64,000 bases of DNA from Chondrus crispus (taxonomy: Eukaryota > Rhodophyta > Florideophyceae > Gigartinales > Gigartinaceae). The notes under the pieces are model-generated. The model was not told the DNA's origin. It saw nothing but the letters and a program-made list of their open reading frames with translations, and searched no databases. How positions within the stretch are numbered: the stretch's first letter is position 1; each line of letters opens with the position of its first letter. The stretch is taken from NCBI RefSeq assembly GCF_000350225.1, contig NW_005178809.1:165117-229116 (forward strand). Direction: 5' to 3'. The position numbers and the translations under genes are program-made. Positions 39,807 through 49,126 of this stretch are shown piece after piece.

Positions 39807-42376
39807 TTACCCTTTTTTCGAACTACCTGTGCTATCGGAGCTATCCTCCTGGGTATCGACGGCCAGGTCTTCTTCAGGTAGCCGTCCGCGTGGGTCGGGA
39901 CGATTCCCCCATTGCGGCTCAGCGGCCCTGGCGAAGTATTCGGGTACTTCCGAGCCTTGACCTGCGGCGTCCGGTCGTCGCAGGATACGGGGGACGAAGC
40001 GAGTCGGCTTGCCTTCGTGACACTCCGTGGGTAGAGGGTACGGATCCTCTACCCAGTCTTGCAGGTACATTATCCCAATTTGCACCTGTTGGGGTAACCG
40101 AGAACGGCATCGGTCCCCTCTCTCCTCTTGGCGCGGGTATCGTGTGTCCGCCTGGCGGTAGGCGGGTCGATCCCGACGATCGACTTCGTTACGACGGTAC
40201 CCGCCTCCACGGGGGGCGAAGCGTGCGCCCCCACCCGATCGGTTCGGGAAACCTTGACGCGGGGGACGGCCCTCGCCCGTCGCTTGCGCGAGGAGATTAC
40301 GCGCACCGGGGCGCGTCTCCATCTGGTAGCGGTAGTTCCTGTACGCCGTGAACATTCGTTGTTCCGGCAACAGGAACGGGCACGCGTACATGGCATGCCC
40401 GTACGAAGGCATAGCCAGCACACGTACGCGCTGCCGTCCGTTGAGGCGAAGGTCGCCGCGTGCCGCGCCTTCTCATCGGTGAGGAGGGGCACGCGAGGCG
40501 AGGCGCTTCCCTTATCTCGACTCGAGATATCGAGCTCGGCGACGCGGGGGTCCGTGCCCCTTGTCACTCTCGGAGTGGCCGCGAATGCGGTCCCGTAACT
40601 CGATGTCGTTCCGGTCGACATCGGTGAGGGGGTTCGTGCCCCCATGGGCCCTGCTCCTTGCGTAATGAGGACAGGGTCGGCCTGCCACTCATCCTCCCCG
40701 ATATGGAGGGTCGAGGCGGGCGAACTTGTCGCAGCGGACTTCGTAATCCTGCCAGCCCTCCCTGTCGGTTTCGGATCCGGCAGAGGTAAACCGCGCCGAG
40801 CGCGGTACGTTGTACCTTCCGCCGTGGCGATACGGCGGATGGTCGGAAGATCGGTCTTCTGACTGCCTGGCAGCCTTTGCACAGTTTCGGATACTGCGGC
40901 ACGGGTTGCCGGTGCAAGTCCCCGCACGAAGTAGTGCGCGAAGGACTGTTCGGAGAAGACTGCCGTGTATCGGAACACGGCAGTCTCGAGTCGGTCAGCA
41001 ACCGTGCTTTCCGGCTCATGCGATTGCTGTCGCACCGTAGCGACAGCGTCGTACGCTTCACCCAACACGTCGTCCGTGAGGTAGCGTTTCAAGAATTGAT
41101 TCACGAGCCCCGGCCAGCTCACGTCGTCGTGGAGCTGGCCGGCGCGGAGGCCACGCATCGTATAACTCGTATACAGGCGCTCCGCGTCGCGCTCGAGGAA
41201 GTGAGCGAGGACTCGTACCGCAACACCTTCGGTCAGGTGTTGCGAGTTGAAGGTGATTCGGATATCCTTCAAGAACGGCAGCAGCTGGATCGGGTCGGTA
41301 CCGTCGAAGCTGCACATCGTGGGACGGATCCCACGACAGCGTTGGACGTACTTCGCGATCCGTCCCGCGTCACCCGAGGTAACGAGCCTCGAGGTGTTGT
41401 CCAAGCGGTACATACGATAGTCAGCAACGGCGCTGAACTCTTGGATCATCGTATGTACCGGCTCGAGCCCGGGTTCAGCGGGACCCAGCGTGCCGAAGGA
41501 GGTAACCGGTAGCGTACGGACGTCTACCGGACCTGGATGCTCGGCGTAACTCGCCGGCGGGTAGCCGCCCCAGCGGGGATCGACGGAGAACATCGGTTCT
41601 CCGGATCCGCGGACGGCTCCTCCACGGTCCTTTTCGTCCGCGTACGATACGCGGTCCACTTGCCGCCTACTTCCGGCGATAGGCGGCAAGGCTTGGGTCT
41701 CAGACGCGAAGTTCGCGTCTATCGGAGGACGGCTTCCTTCTGCAGTCCGACTGGTAGCGGCACCAGTCGGACACCAACCTTCGGGGGCGGCGGCGCTCGG
41801 AGGTACGGTACCACCGGGCCCTCTCGAAGGGGCACCGGGTAGCCCTTCGGCCATGGTACGTTCCATGTCACGAGCACGCCGACGAGTGGCGTTGAGCTCA
41901 GCGGAGAGGTGCGCGAACGCACCTAATTGCTCTGCGGACGGAGAAGTTCGGTCCTCGGGTCGTCTCACCGAGGTCGGCCTCTCAGGGCGACCTTGCCCGG
42001 ACGGTCCGGGCGAGGCGAAACGGGAGTCTTCGACGAGCACTATTTGCGAGTGTAACTCGTCGATCAGTGCTCGGAGATTCTCTAAGGACTGCGTCACTCT
42101 ATCGAACCTCCCTTCCCGCAGGGAGCGGAGTTCAGCCATACATCGAGTGTATACATGGTCCGATACATCGATCCGAAGGGAAGTACGGACTTCCTCGATG
42201 TATTCGGCTATGCGTTCGAACATCGCCGCCGCTCTTTCCTTGGAGGATCCGAGCGACGGTTCGCGGTCACGAGGACCTGCGTCGCCGTCGCCCGACGGGG
42301 CGGATGGGGACTGCACAGCGGCCAGACTCAGATCCGCCGCTTCGGAGCGGATCGAGGGCTCGAGCTCTTTGCTCAT
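39807..42376 (-). pseudogene. Gypsy gag with frameshift inside the zinc knuckle
   Basis: The frame of 40070-42376 starts MSKELEPSIRSEAADLSLAA and contains a gag capsid-like region (DPIQLLPFLKDIRITFNSQH, WPGLVNQFLKRYLTDDVLGE, ESTVADRLETAVFRYTAVFS, FVRGLAPATRAAV). It reaches VCWLC, the first half of the knuckle; a one-base shift near 40405 moves the rest (SYGHAMYACPFLLPEQRMF) to the frame 39807-40421. Joined in family terms this is the CX2CX4HX4C pattern of an RNA-binding gag knuckle. The N-terminal 250 residues are charged and disordered. Confidence 0.85.
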
Positions 42377-43189
42377 CTCGACGCGATCGGTTCGCGGAGG
42401 GAAGCGGAAGTCTTCTCGGAGATCGGACTCCAGGGTCTTCTAGGTCGGGAGACCACTGTAGCATAAACACCCCCAGCGATAGGGGTGTATGCGCAGTTCG
42501 ACCGAGACCCTTGTCGATCGGGAAGACAGGGGTGAAGCGGGACTCCAGCTAACGCCACCGGGCAGCGGGCCCGGGTAGCGTGGTAGAGCGGGAACGGGGA
42601 GGACGCCGGTACGCGCGAGCGGTTCGACGTCTCGACACCCCGGCGCGGTACTGGGTAACGATCCAGTACCGACGGGCGGAGACGGAGCCGGCTCGTGGGC
42701 GCACCGCGCGCGTCTTCAACCCGCGCTCGGTGCCGCTCTAAGATAATTAGCGAGCGTTGCCTTCGAATAAGCGGGAAGTCGGACCTTGACGGTCGGTGGG
42801 TCACAAGTCCGTTCTTGTCCTCCTCCACCGCCGCCGGTCCCCTCCATATTTAATATACAAAACAATCTATAACACTACAGTACCGAAGTACTGTAGTGGA
42901 CTACTGTAGTACAGATCGGACCGTACTGTAATACTGTCAGCCATCGTGGCTGGCAGTACACGTGTGTGCGCGCGCTTCCATCCTGCGCGGTACACGTGTG
43001 CACGTGTAAACGCGTGCGCCCGGTACCCGAGGGGTACACGTGGCCACGCGCAGTAGTACTGTAGAGCATCGGGCTCTACAGCACTAGATCCCGTTGTTGA
43101 TCTAATCTAACTAAAAAGCCCCAGGGGGGGTTATACTACACTCAGAGCCCTGCCATAAACTGACAATTGAATATGTAAGAGCGACGGGT
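42377..43189. other. Gypsy leader and hairpin-rich non-coding region
   Basis: Upstream of gag on the minus strand. 42377-42830 is GC-rich and may be the untranslated leader; 42850-43100 is a run of back-to-back small hairpins rich in GTACTGTAG and ACACGTGT. I see no gene. This might be what is left of a 5' LTR, but I found no second copy. Confidence 0.5.
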
Positions 43190-44533
43190 CTGGTGGGTTC
43201 GGAAACAGTACCGGCTCTTGCTGACTCGCCAGACGCGGTGATTGCTTTTTCGAATGCTGAGGGAGATTCGTTTGTAGCAGCGGTCGAAATTAAGACCATG
43301 ACCGCTCCCAACACAATTGAGGCAGCAAGAGTGCGGCTTCAATCGTTTTCAGAACTAACTGTTTTGAACAATATCGGGAGTGACTCATGTGCGAGGGATA
43401 AATTTTTTAGCTCGTGCCGACACCGGCGTATAGATCTCAGTGCTTACATCATGCATGCGCGATGAATGTGAAGCATGTACTCTTTGTGGTTGGGAAAGGC
43501 AGAAACTGTGGAGTAGGAGAGATTATTTACGCCACTCTCCGTCAATTCAGTACATCTCTACAAAGTGAGTACATATATTGCATACGATCATTGACACTAA
43601 GCTGATTCTCTTAGATCGAGAAAGAAGCAGAACATATCTCAAAGGAGTACGATGGAATGTTAAAAGAAAGTTACGCAACGGGTCTGTTCTCATACGCAAA
43701 TTTTTACAGTCTAAATCACGCGTACAAAAAGCATGCTGAGGAGTCAGGACCCCTACCCCCGCCCGAATGATACGACCTGCAGCTTTGGTTTTCTGGAACA
43801 ACCTGAAAGGAGGAGTAGATGAGTTCAGCAGGGCACTCAAAAGTTTAACCTACACAAATTCCTCCGAGAATCCAATAGTTAGTGTCATTGGACGTCTCAT
43901 ATGCTCTCAAAATCAATAACGCTGCAGTTTTAAACAGACTATCTATCGCAAAAAGGAATGGTTCACTCGCAGATACAGATGTGTACAAAAAGTGGAAAAG
44001 ACCCTGTTTATAACGCAGTACGAAAGAAAGTCTCCAGGTGCTGCTCTTTCGCGGATTTTGCAAGGCGTCTAGCAGAAGAGTATTACGAAAAATACAACAG
44101 CTTGACAACAGAGGTGGCTGTTTCGGGACAGGTAACAGATTATAATTCGACTGCGTCTGTTAGTCCTCTGTACAAGCGCAATATAATATCAAAATACAAC
44201 AGGCAGTCCGATCGAGAACGACGTCTGTCCAATATTGGAGCCCACGTCAAGAAAGGGGGAAAGAATGTGTATTGCAAGTTATGTAATTTGTCTTATGTGT
44301 TCGAGGTAGACGAGAAAAAAGACAAAAGACCTGGAGGGGGCAGAACCATAAAATGGTGTAGTGTTTGCCGTCAAGTTGTTTGCAAAGCATGTTGGATATC
44401 TTGGCACACGACAGAAGTTCTATCGCGAGCCAAAGTAACAGATGCAGTAATTGCACGACAAACCGAAATGGTATTGCAACCGGGAAGGCCATTAAAGAAT
44501 TCTCATGAGAGAAGTCCCCATGAGGACTCGTAA
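43190..44533 (+). pseudogene. Decayed piggyBac-like transposase relic with a PD-(D/E)xK-like part
   Basis: Several frames on the plus strand fit together in order. 43193-43465 has SPDAVIAF and VAAVEIKTMTAP, spaced like the Asp and ExK of PD-(D/E)xK nucleases. 43485-43564 continues HVLFVVGKGRN; a possible 50-base intron (GTGAGT at 43565 to TTAG at 43614) follows. 43780-43850 reads VFWNNLKGGVDEFSRALKSL, like the GGVD motif of piggyBac transposases. 43958-44533 ends in a cysteine-rich domain (YCKLCNLSYVFEV ... WCSVCRQVVCKACWISWH) like the piggyBac C-terminal zinc finger. Frameshifts and stops break it. The same type of finger occurs in the TTAA-flanked element at 53821-55080, which supports the family call. 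Confidence 0.45.
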
Positions 44534-45333
44534 AAATGGCACGTATAAAAGCACTCTAAATCATATTGATGAACGTCTAGTTCATATATACGGAATAAAC
44601 GTGCAGGAATGTATCAGAACACTGCCTTCGTGTATTTGTAGTTCTTTCGAAAGTACAAAACCTGCCACAACATCATGTCAAAATACAGAATTCAGAACTC
44701 TATGTTCTTTCGTTGATAATCAAATACAGCTGACAAATGTGACGGGTATTGGAATTGTAGCGGGAGAGGGTAATAAGCTGGTCCGAAAGGAGAGGAGATG
44801 CGGTGCAGCCCAGTGAGTAAACGGAGAGTCGAAGGGGGAAGGAAGGGCTGCTCGCAAGGGAAGACAGATAGTGCAAGGGCGGAGAGGGTTGCAGGGGGAG
44901 GCGAGAGCTGGATTGCCGTTTCTAGGAGAGAACGTGATATCTGGGTGGCGTATAGTGAATGCCGCACGATCTTCGGCGTGATTCCAAAAGTGATATCACG
45001 TTGCTCACTGTCAGAACGTGAATGTCACTATTTCATAAACTTTCACGCTTTGCCAGTGCAAAAAAAATCACCTTAGAGTTGTGACGTGATTCCTAGGAGT
45101 GTTGTCTACCGGTTGAGGGGGACATACGCACCGTGACATACGGGACAAACGTAAGGCCCTGATTTGTCTGCACTACCGCGGCGACAATTCGGGCAACAAG
45201 CTTAACAAAATCGAACACAGTAGGGCAAGGCCCTTATTTGTCTGCACTACTGTGCAGACAAATCAGGACGACAAAGTTTACTCGAGCGTACTATAGAGAA
45301 CACTACTGACGATGCGACATACCAAAAGTAGTC
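44534..45333. other. Intergenic region left of the recombinase gene
   Basis: No gene seen. It holds the direct repeat at 45007-45072 and a perfect hairpin at 45236-45263 with 12-bp arms (ATTTGTCTGCAC, spacer TACT), both listed in other entries or findings. Confidence 0.5.
45007..45072 (+). repeat. Direct repeat flanking the recombinase gene (left copy)
   Basis: CACTGT ... GTGAATGTCACTATTTCA ... TTTCACGCTT ... AGTGC ... AAAAAA followed by TCAC. A similar stretch in the same orientation lies at 47308-47377, about 80% alike by eye. Confidence 0.7.
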
Positions 45334-46857
45334 TTAGCGGTAGTGATTGTTCACATTAATAGTGAAAACGCCCCCGCTGATATTCTGGACGCCAGATAAA
45401 AGGCGCATATTTCTGTCTTCTTTTTCTGTGCCACCTTCCTGAAAACATTCCTCCACCTCGTCGCCTGCTGCTAAGTTTTCTTGTCCGTCCTGCGCCGCCT
45501 GCTCTTCACACCCGACCTCCACCTTCTGACGTTTCGCATTTGAGTCTCCAAAAATTGCGGCTTGTTGCTGCATTCCGCGAGCACCTCGTAGGTTGTGGTA
45601 GCTTTTCAATGACGACAGATCACGGTGTCCTGTTCTCATTGCAACATTCACATCGTTCTGGCCGTCCTCGAACAGCAACGTCACCACAGAGCCTCTCAAT
45701 CCATGCAACGTCATACCTTGCTTGACTCCAGTCCCTGTAATTCCCTCCTTTCTACAGATGCTCCCCACAATACGTGCAAATGCATTCCGGCCTAGGTGCT
45801 GGCGCTTGAAAAAGTTTTCAAACGTCGTTGCGCGAGCATTAGCTGCCAAAAAGAATCGGTCGCTTCCGCAATCGAGCGAGTTCCTAATCCGCATGTAGTC
45901 TTCGAGATCCTCAAATAAATTGAGCTTGCCGCCGAGACACGTCCTGTTCCAAACGCACACCTCCTGAGGCTTGTCCTGGACAGCCTTCCACCCTCCCGTC
46001 GCCGTTTTCGAAGCACCCACGCGGCTGCCAATAACTCCACATATTTTCCACACCTGCTCCCCGCCACAAGTTATTTTCTGCACTTGTCCAACTGTTAAAT
46101 GCACCAATGCAGAAGGGCGCATTGCTGTGATCAATGCGACACTAAATACTAGACGTGCTTGAAATCCCATGGGCGTATCGCGGTCCAGCAGTGGCGACTC
46201 ATAAAGCTTGATGACGTCTTCTTTCGACAGTAGGTTGTGGCTCTCAGCCACAACTCCCGTCGATTGCTGCAAGCTAAACTTGTTGTCTAGCACAACCATG
46301 AGCCCTTCTACTGGACAATTGAAAACATCCCCTTCGAGAAGCTTTAGATCATAACCCCACTCATATTTGAATACTCTTTGAAGCCCTAAAATGTAGCCTC
46401 TCATAGTAATTGGCTTGACTTCCTCACCGGACTTCGACCGGTAGTTTACAGCGAATTCAATGAGATGGAACCGTACGGTTTTTAGCTGCTGGGTCGTCCA
46501 AGCAGTGTGGTGCGCTGGTATGTGGCTGTAGTTGCAGTCAGGAAATACGGCCTTCCGTGTCTCTAGAATTTCCCATTCTGAACGAGACTCGCCCATGAGA
46601 ATGTGGTCGCGCAGATGCTCTTCCCCTTTGAACGCAGCATCCAAAAATCCGGGACGTGATGTTGTGAAGCGGGCCAGCGCCTTGAGAGAGGATATGTTGG
46701 CACGTTTTGTGTTGGCCGGCATACGTTTGCTTAGAAATGCAGTTGCTGCCTTCGACTGCCGGCGGGAAGCTGATGGGGGTGTGTCAGGAACGGTCGCATG
46801 TGATCCACCAGAACCTGGAGGCGGCGTCCCTGGGACAGACGAAGGGGATGAGGGCAT
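45334..46857 (-). CDS. Crypton-like tyrosine recombinase
   Basis: Intact ORF of 507 codons. The N-terminal 60 residues are Pro/Ser-rich. A SAM-like core-binding region follows (about 60-190). The catalytic domain has the tyrosine recombinase set: Arg in ALITAMRPSALVHL, His-x-x-Arg in TLHGLRGSVVTLL, His in AMRTGHRDLSSL and the nucleophile Tyr in LKSYHNLRG. Family knowledge: such enzymes cut and rejoin DNA through a covalent phosphotyrosine; eukaryotic transposons that use only this gene are Cryptons. The tail GGVFTINVNNHYR resembles C-termini I have seen in other eukaryotic recombinase proteins. Similar direct repeats on both sides (45007 and 47308) would suit a Crypton, which has no inverted termini. 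It lacks a reverse transcriptase, so DIRS is excluded. It is the only transposon recombinase here without a visible lesion. Confidence 0.85.
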   Translation of the reverse strand: MPSSPSSVPGTPPPGSGGSHATVPDTPPSASRRQSKAATAFLSKRMPANTKRANISSLKALARFTTSRPGFLDAAFKGEEHLRDHILMGESRSEWEILETRKAVFPDCNYSHIPAHHTAWTTQQLKTVRFHLIEFAVNYRSKSGEEVKPITMRGYILGLQRVFKYEWGYDLKLLEGDVFNCPVEGLMVVLDNKFSLQQSTGVVAESHNLLSKEDVIKLYESPLLDRDTPMGFQARLVFSVALITAMRPSALVHLTVGQVQKITCGGEQVWKICGVIGSRVGASKTATGGWKAVQDKPQEVCVWNRTCLGGKLNLFEDLEDYMRIRNSLDCGSDRFFLAANARATTFENFFKRQHLGRNAFARIVGSICRKEGITGTGVKQGMTLHGLRGSVVTLLFEDGQNDVNVAMRTGHRDLSSLKSYHNLRGARGMQQQAAIFGDSNAKRQKVEVGCEEQAAQDGQENLAAGDEVEECFQEGGTEKEDRNMRLLSGVQNISGGVFTINVNNHYR

Positions 46858-47160
46858 GTTGTGGGGTCTGATGATGGGGCGGGAGTTGAAGTGAGAATTG
46901 GGAGGGGTAGGGGTATTGAGTGAGGGCTAGGAGAGAAACGGGAGGGGAAGGAGGGGATGGGAGGGAGTGTTGGGGAATGTCTGAGGCGGGTTTCGGGATG
47001 GTCTGAGTAGACGGCACCAGTCGCGGAAATATCATCGGCGACGACGGCGGCGGAGCCCATCGACAGCGACGGCGGCGGAAAACAGCGATTTATCATTGGT
47101 GGACTTGTGTCATACATCTACCTGGCCGAGCATTTCACTGTCAGCCGGTAGACAAGCATA
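46858..47160. other. Region upstream of the recombinase gene
   Basis: GC-rich and G-rich on the plus strand near 46890-47000. It probably contains the recombinase promoter; no motif is clear. Confidence 0.5.
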
Positions 47161-47278
47161 TTGTCCACTGGCTACAGCGTGAAGACACGCAGCCTCGTGC
47201 TGCGATATGGTGCCCTCGGCAAGCCTCGGGGCACATATCTGCACTCGGCGCGTGTCTGCACTCGTAGCCAGTGGACAA
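47161..47278. repeat. 118-bp foldback repeat
   Basis: Perfect outer 15-bp arms at 47161-47175 and 47264-47278 (TTGTCCACTGGCTAC), inner arms 47183-47190/47250-47257 (AGACACGC) and a further partly paired core. The whole unit could fold into one long hairpin, as small MITEs do. Confidence 0.85.
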
Positions 47279-47307
47279 TCCAAACCCCTATATATCACTC
47301 TATGCAC

Positions 47308-47377
47308 ACTGTGGGAATGTGAATGTCACTATTTCAGAAAAATTTCACGCTTGGCTACAGTGCGCAAAAAATATCAC
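47308..47377 (+). repeat. Direct repeat flanking the recombinase gene (right copy)
   Basis: Same order of motifs as 45007-45072, including GTGAATGTCACTATTTCA and TTTCACGCTT. Confidence 0.7.
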
Positions 47378-47551
47378 GAACTTGTAACGGGGCTAGGTGT
47401 TGCAGTTACAGTATCGCGATCCTGACTGTACTGTTCCCGAATGTCACTGTCATGTGCTGTAATTGCGACCAGGCATAGATGGAGAGAGTGGAAGAAGCAA
47501 ATATAAATATATATATAAATATATATCTCAGAATGACCCATATATAAGGGT

Positions 47552-47896
47552 TATATAAGGGTCAAAGTGTAGATTTGTATGCGTCTCTGTACACGCTAGC
47601 GTGTATAGGGGTGAAACTCCCCGGAGAATAGCGAGTGGCTGTAATTACTATCAGTCAACCGAGCGTACCTCACCTCGCAGTCTCGCTGCTCCGTGGTACT
47701 TATGGCGCCATCGTGAGCCTCTTGCCAGCCCCCCTCTCCTGGCCATGTCTATTTCTCTTGCCCGCCCAGCCCCGGCTGCGCCGCCCTCTTGGTAGTTTCC
47801 TTTCTCATCATGTCTTTTTCTCTTTATGTTTTCTTTATGTTTTCTTTGTAGATTTGTATATATATATATACAAATCTACACTTTGACCCTTATATA
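47552..47896. repeat. 345-bp foldback with 29-bp perfect arms
   Basis: Arms at 47552-47580 and 47868-47896 are exact inverted copies (core GGGTCAAAGTGTAGATTTGT). The right arm is also half of a 32-bp perfect palindrome at 47848-47879. The surroundings are AT repeats. The interior (47581-47847) has no gene. Confidence 0.88.
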
Positions 47897-47924
47897 TAAA
47901 GCCTATATAAATATATATAGGGAG

Positions 47925-47960
47925 ATTTCACGATCAGTAGGGGAAACGCCAAATGGCACG
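47925..47960 (-). repeat. Dispersed repeat shared with 53655-53690
   Basis: The inverted sequence contains CCCTACTGATCGTGAAATCT followed by CCCT, the same as at 53655-53690. This is probably the end of a small repeat family. Confidence 0.75.
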
Positions 47961-49126
47961 AGTTCGCCAACGAATCGTGATATTTCCCATATATATATGT
48001 TAATTATTTTGCTCGGGCCAGAGGTGATACCGCCAGATACAGACCGTGGCACGGTCGGCCCAGGGCGGAACTGTGGAAAAGCAATAATCTCCCGTGTGAG
48101 GCCCGGAGCCACACAGGGTCCCTCGTTTGTCCAATGGCGGCCCGGTTCCGTCTCGGGCTCCCACGTGCCAATCGCGGCTTTTCGCAGCCTTTGCGACTCG
48201 TTGTGATAGGCCGGCGGCGAAATATCGGCGCGCCGCTTTTAGCGGATGCAAAATTTGCATGGCAGGAGTAAGGCTGCGCCGCTCATACCCAACATCACCA
48301 AGCAACAACCCTCCGCTGCAACTAAAACTGCTTTGTCTCGCGGCCAGGCCCTCTGGGCTCGGGGTTATGGTCAAGCTCGTGACTTTACACGCGGTGGGGG
48401 CGAGCGTGCGAAGCGCGGGTCGGGTTCTCCCTGGTGTGGCGAAGCAGCATTGGACACGGACCGCCGTGAGTGCGGTGGTGCGCGATTGATGCTGATGACG
48501 TTGGTGAGGGGGGCATGTAGGGGTTTCGGAAAGCCACGTGCTGTGGCGGCCGGCGTTTTGAGGCGGCGGGGCGAAGCGTCGCCGATGACGAGCCGAGGGA
48601 GCGTCGATGCGAGGGCGGGCCGGTTGGGATCGACCAATTGCGACGCGGTGATGTTTTCGGAGGTATCCGGCACCGCGCGCTGAGACGAGCGAGGGGAGAA
48701 CGTACCAGTGCCAGGACAGCACTTGTCGCGTGCCCGTACCGCAGGCGCGTCACAACGAACGTGACAGAATGTCACGCGTGGCAGCGAGACTCTCGATTCG
48801 AGAGGTGTCGTGCGAATGCTCGGAGGTCACCCGTGACAGGTGCCATTTCTTCGCGGCTGGGTGCTATCCCAGCCACTTACTTAAACCTTCGCCAACTGCC
48901 GCGCCCCTCACGTTCGACTGGCGTTTGACAGACACCTCACCTACCGTATCTCCCCTCCTACCCCCGCGGCCCCGAGAAGAATTGCCCTCCCTCCGCCGTC
49001 CCCCTTCTCTGTCTCGTAGCTTCTCATCATTGATTCTCAACCGCCTTCCCCTGCTCGGCTCGATACTCCCTGTTCCCCCGATTGACTTTTCTCACTGCCC
49101 GCCCCGCCCCCCATCTTTCCTGAGAC
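47961..49126. other. Region upstream of the PPK1-Nudix gene
   Basis: GC-rich, with long overlapping open frames that look like by-products of base composition. I support no gene here. The last 250 bases are C-rich and precede the PPK start, as a promoter and 5' UTR would. Confidence 0.5.

Larger units (their letters stand above)
35351..42376 (-). mobile_element. Gypsy (Ty3) retrotransposon, inactive, LTRs not found
   Basis: On the minus strand the order is gag, protease, reverse transcriptase, RNase H, integrase, which is the Ty3/Gypsy order. Each part is recognisable but several catalytic residues are lost, and the frame is broken between domains. I could not find matching direct repeats on the two sides, so the LTRs are missing, too diverged, or outside what I could compare. 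The sequence is GC-rich and full of short perfect hairpins (separate entry). Confidence 0.88.
35584..43081. repeat. Dense array of short perfect hairpins across the Gypsy element and its leader
   Basis: Examples with perfect arms (left/right): 35584-35593/35597-35606; 37589-37597/37608-37616; 37890-37898/37908-37916; 37997-38005/38010-38018; 38514-38523/38528-38537; 38721-38730/38740-38749; palindromes 38907-38926 and 38958-38973; 39532-39539/39544-39551; 40601-40608/40616-40623; 40957-40968/40975-40986; 41110-41120/41132-41142; 41219-41227/41236-41244; 41406-41418/41448-41460; 41659-41668/41681-41690; 41702-41710/41712-41720; 41745-41755/41762-41772; 41995-42002/42004-42011; 42646-42654/42663-42671; 42873-42883/42888-42898; 43059-43067/43073-43081. 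Most lie in gag, the linkers, protease and the RT 5' part; fewer in RNase H and integrase. Confidence 0.85.

Noticed and set aside
48000-48722. Minus-strand ORF of 240 codons upstream of PPK1
   Set aside because: Several frames are open here on both strands, with no domain and composition typical of GC-rich non-coding DNA.
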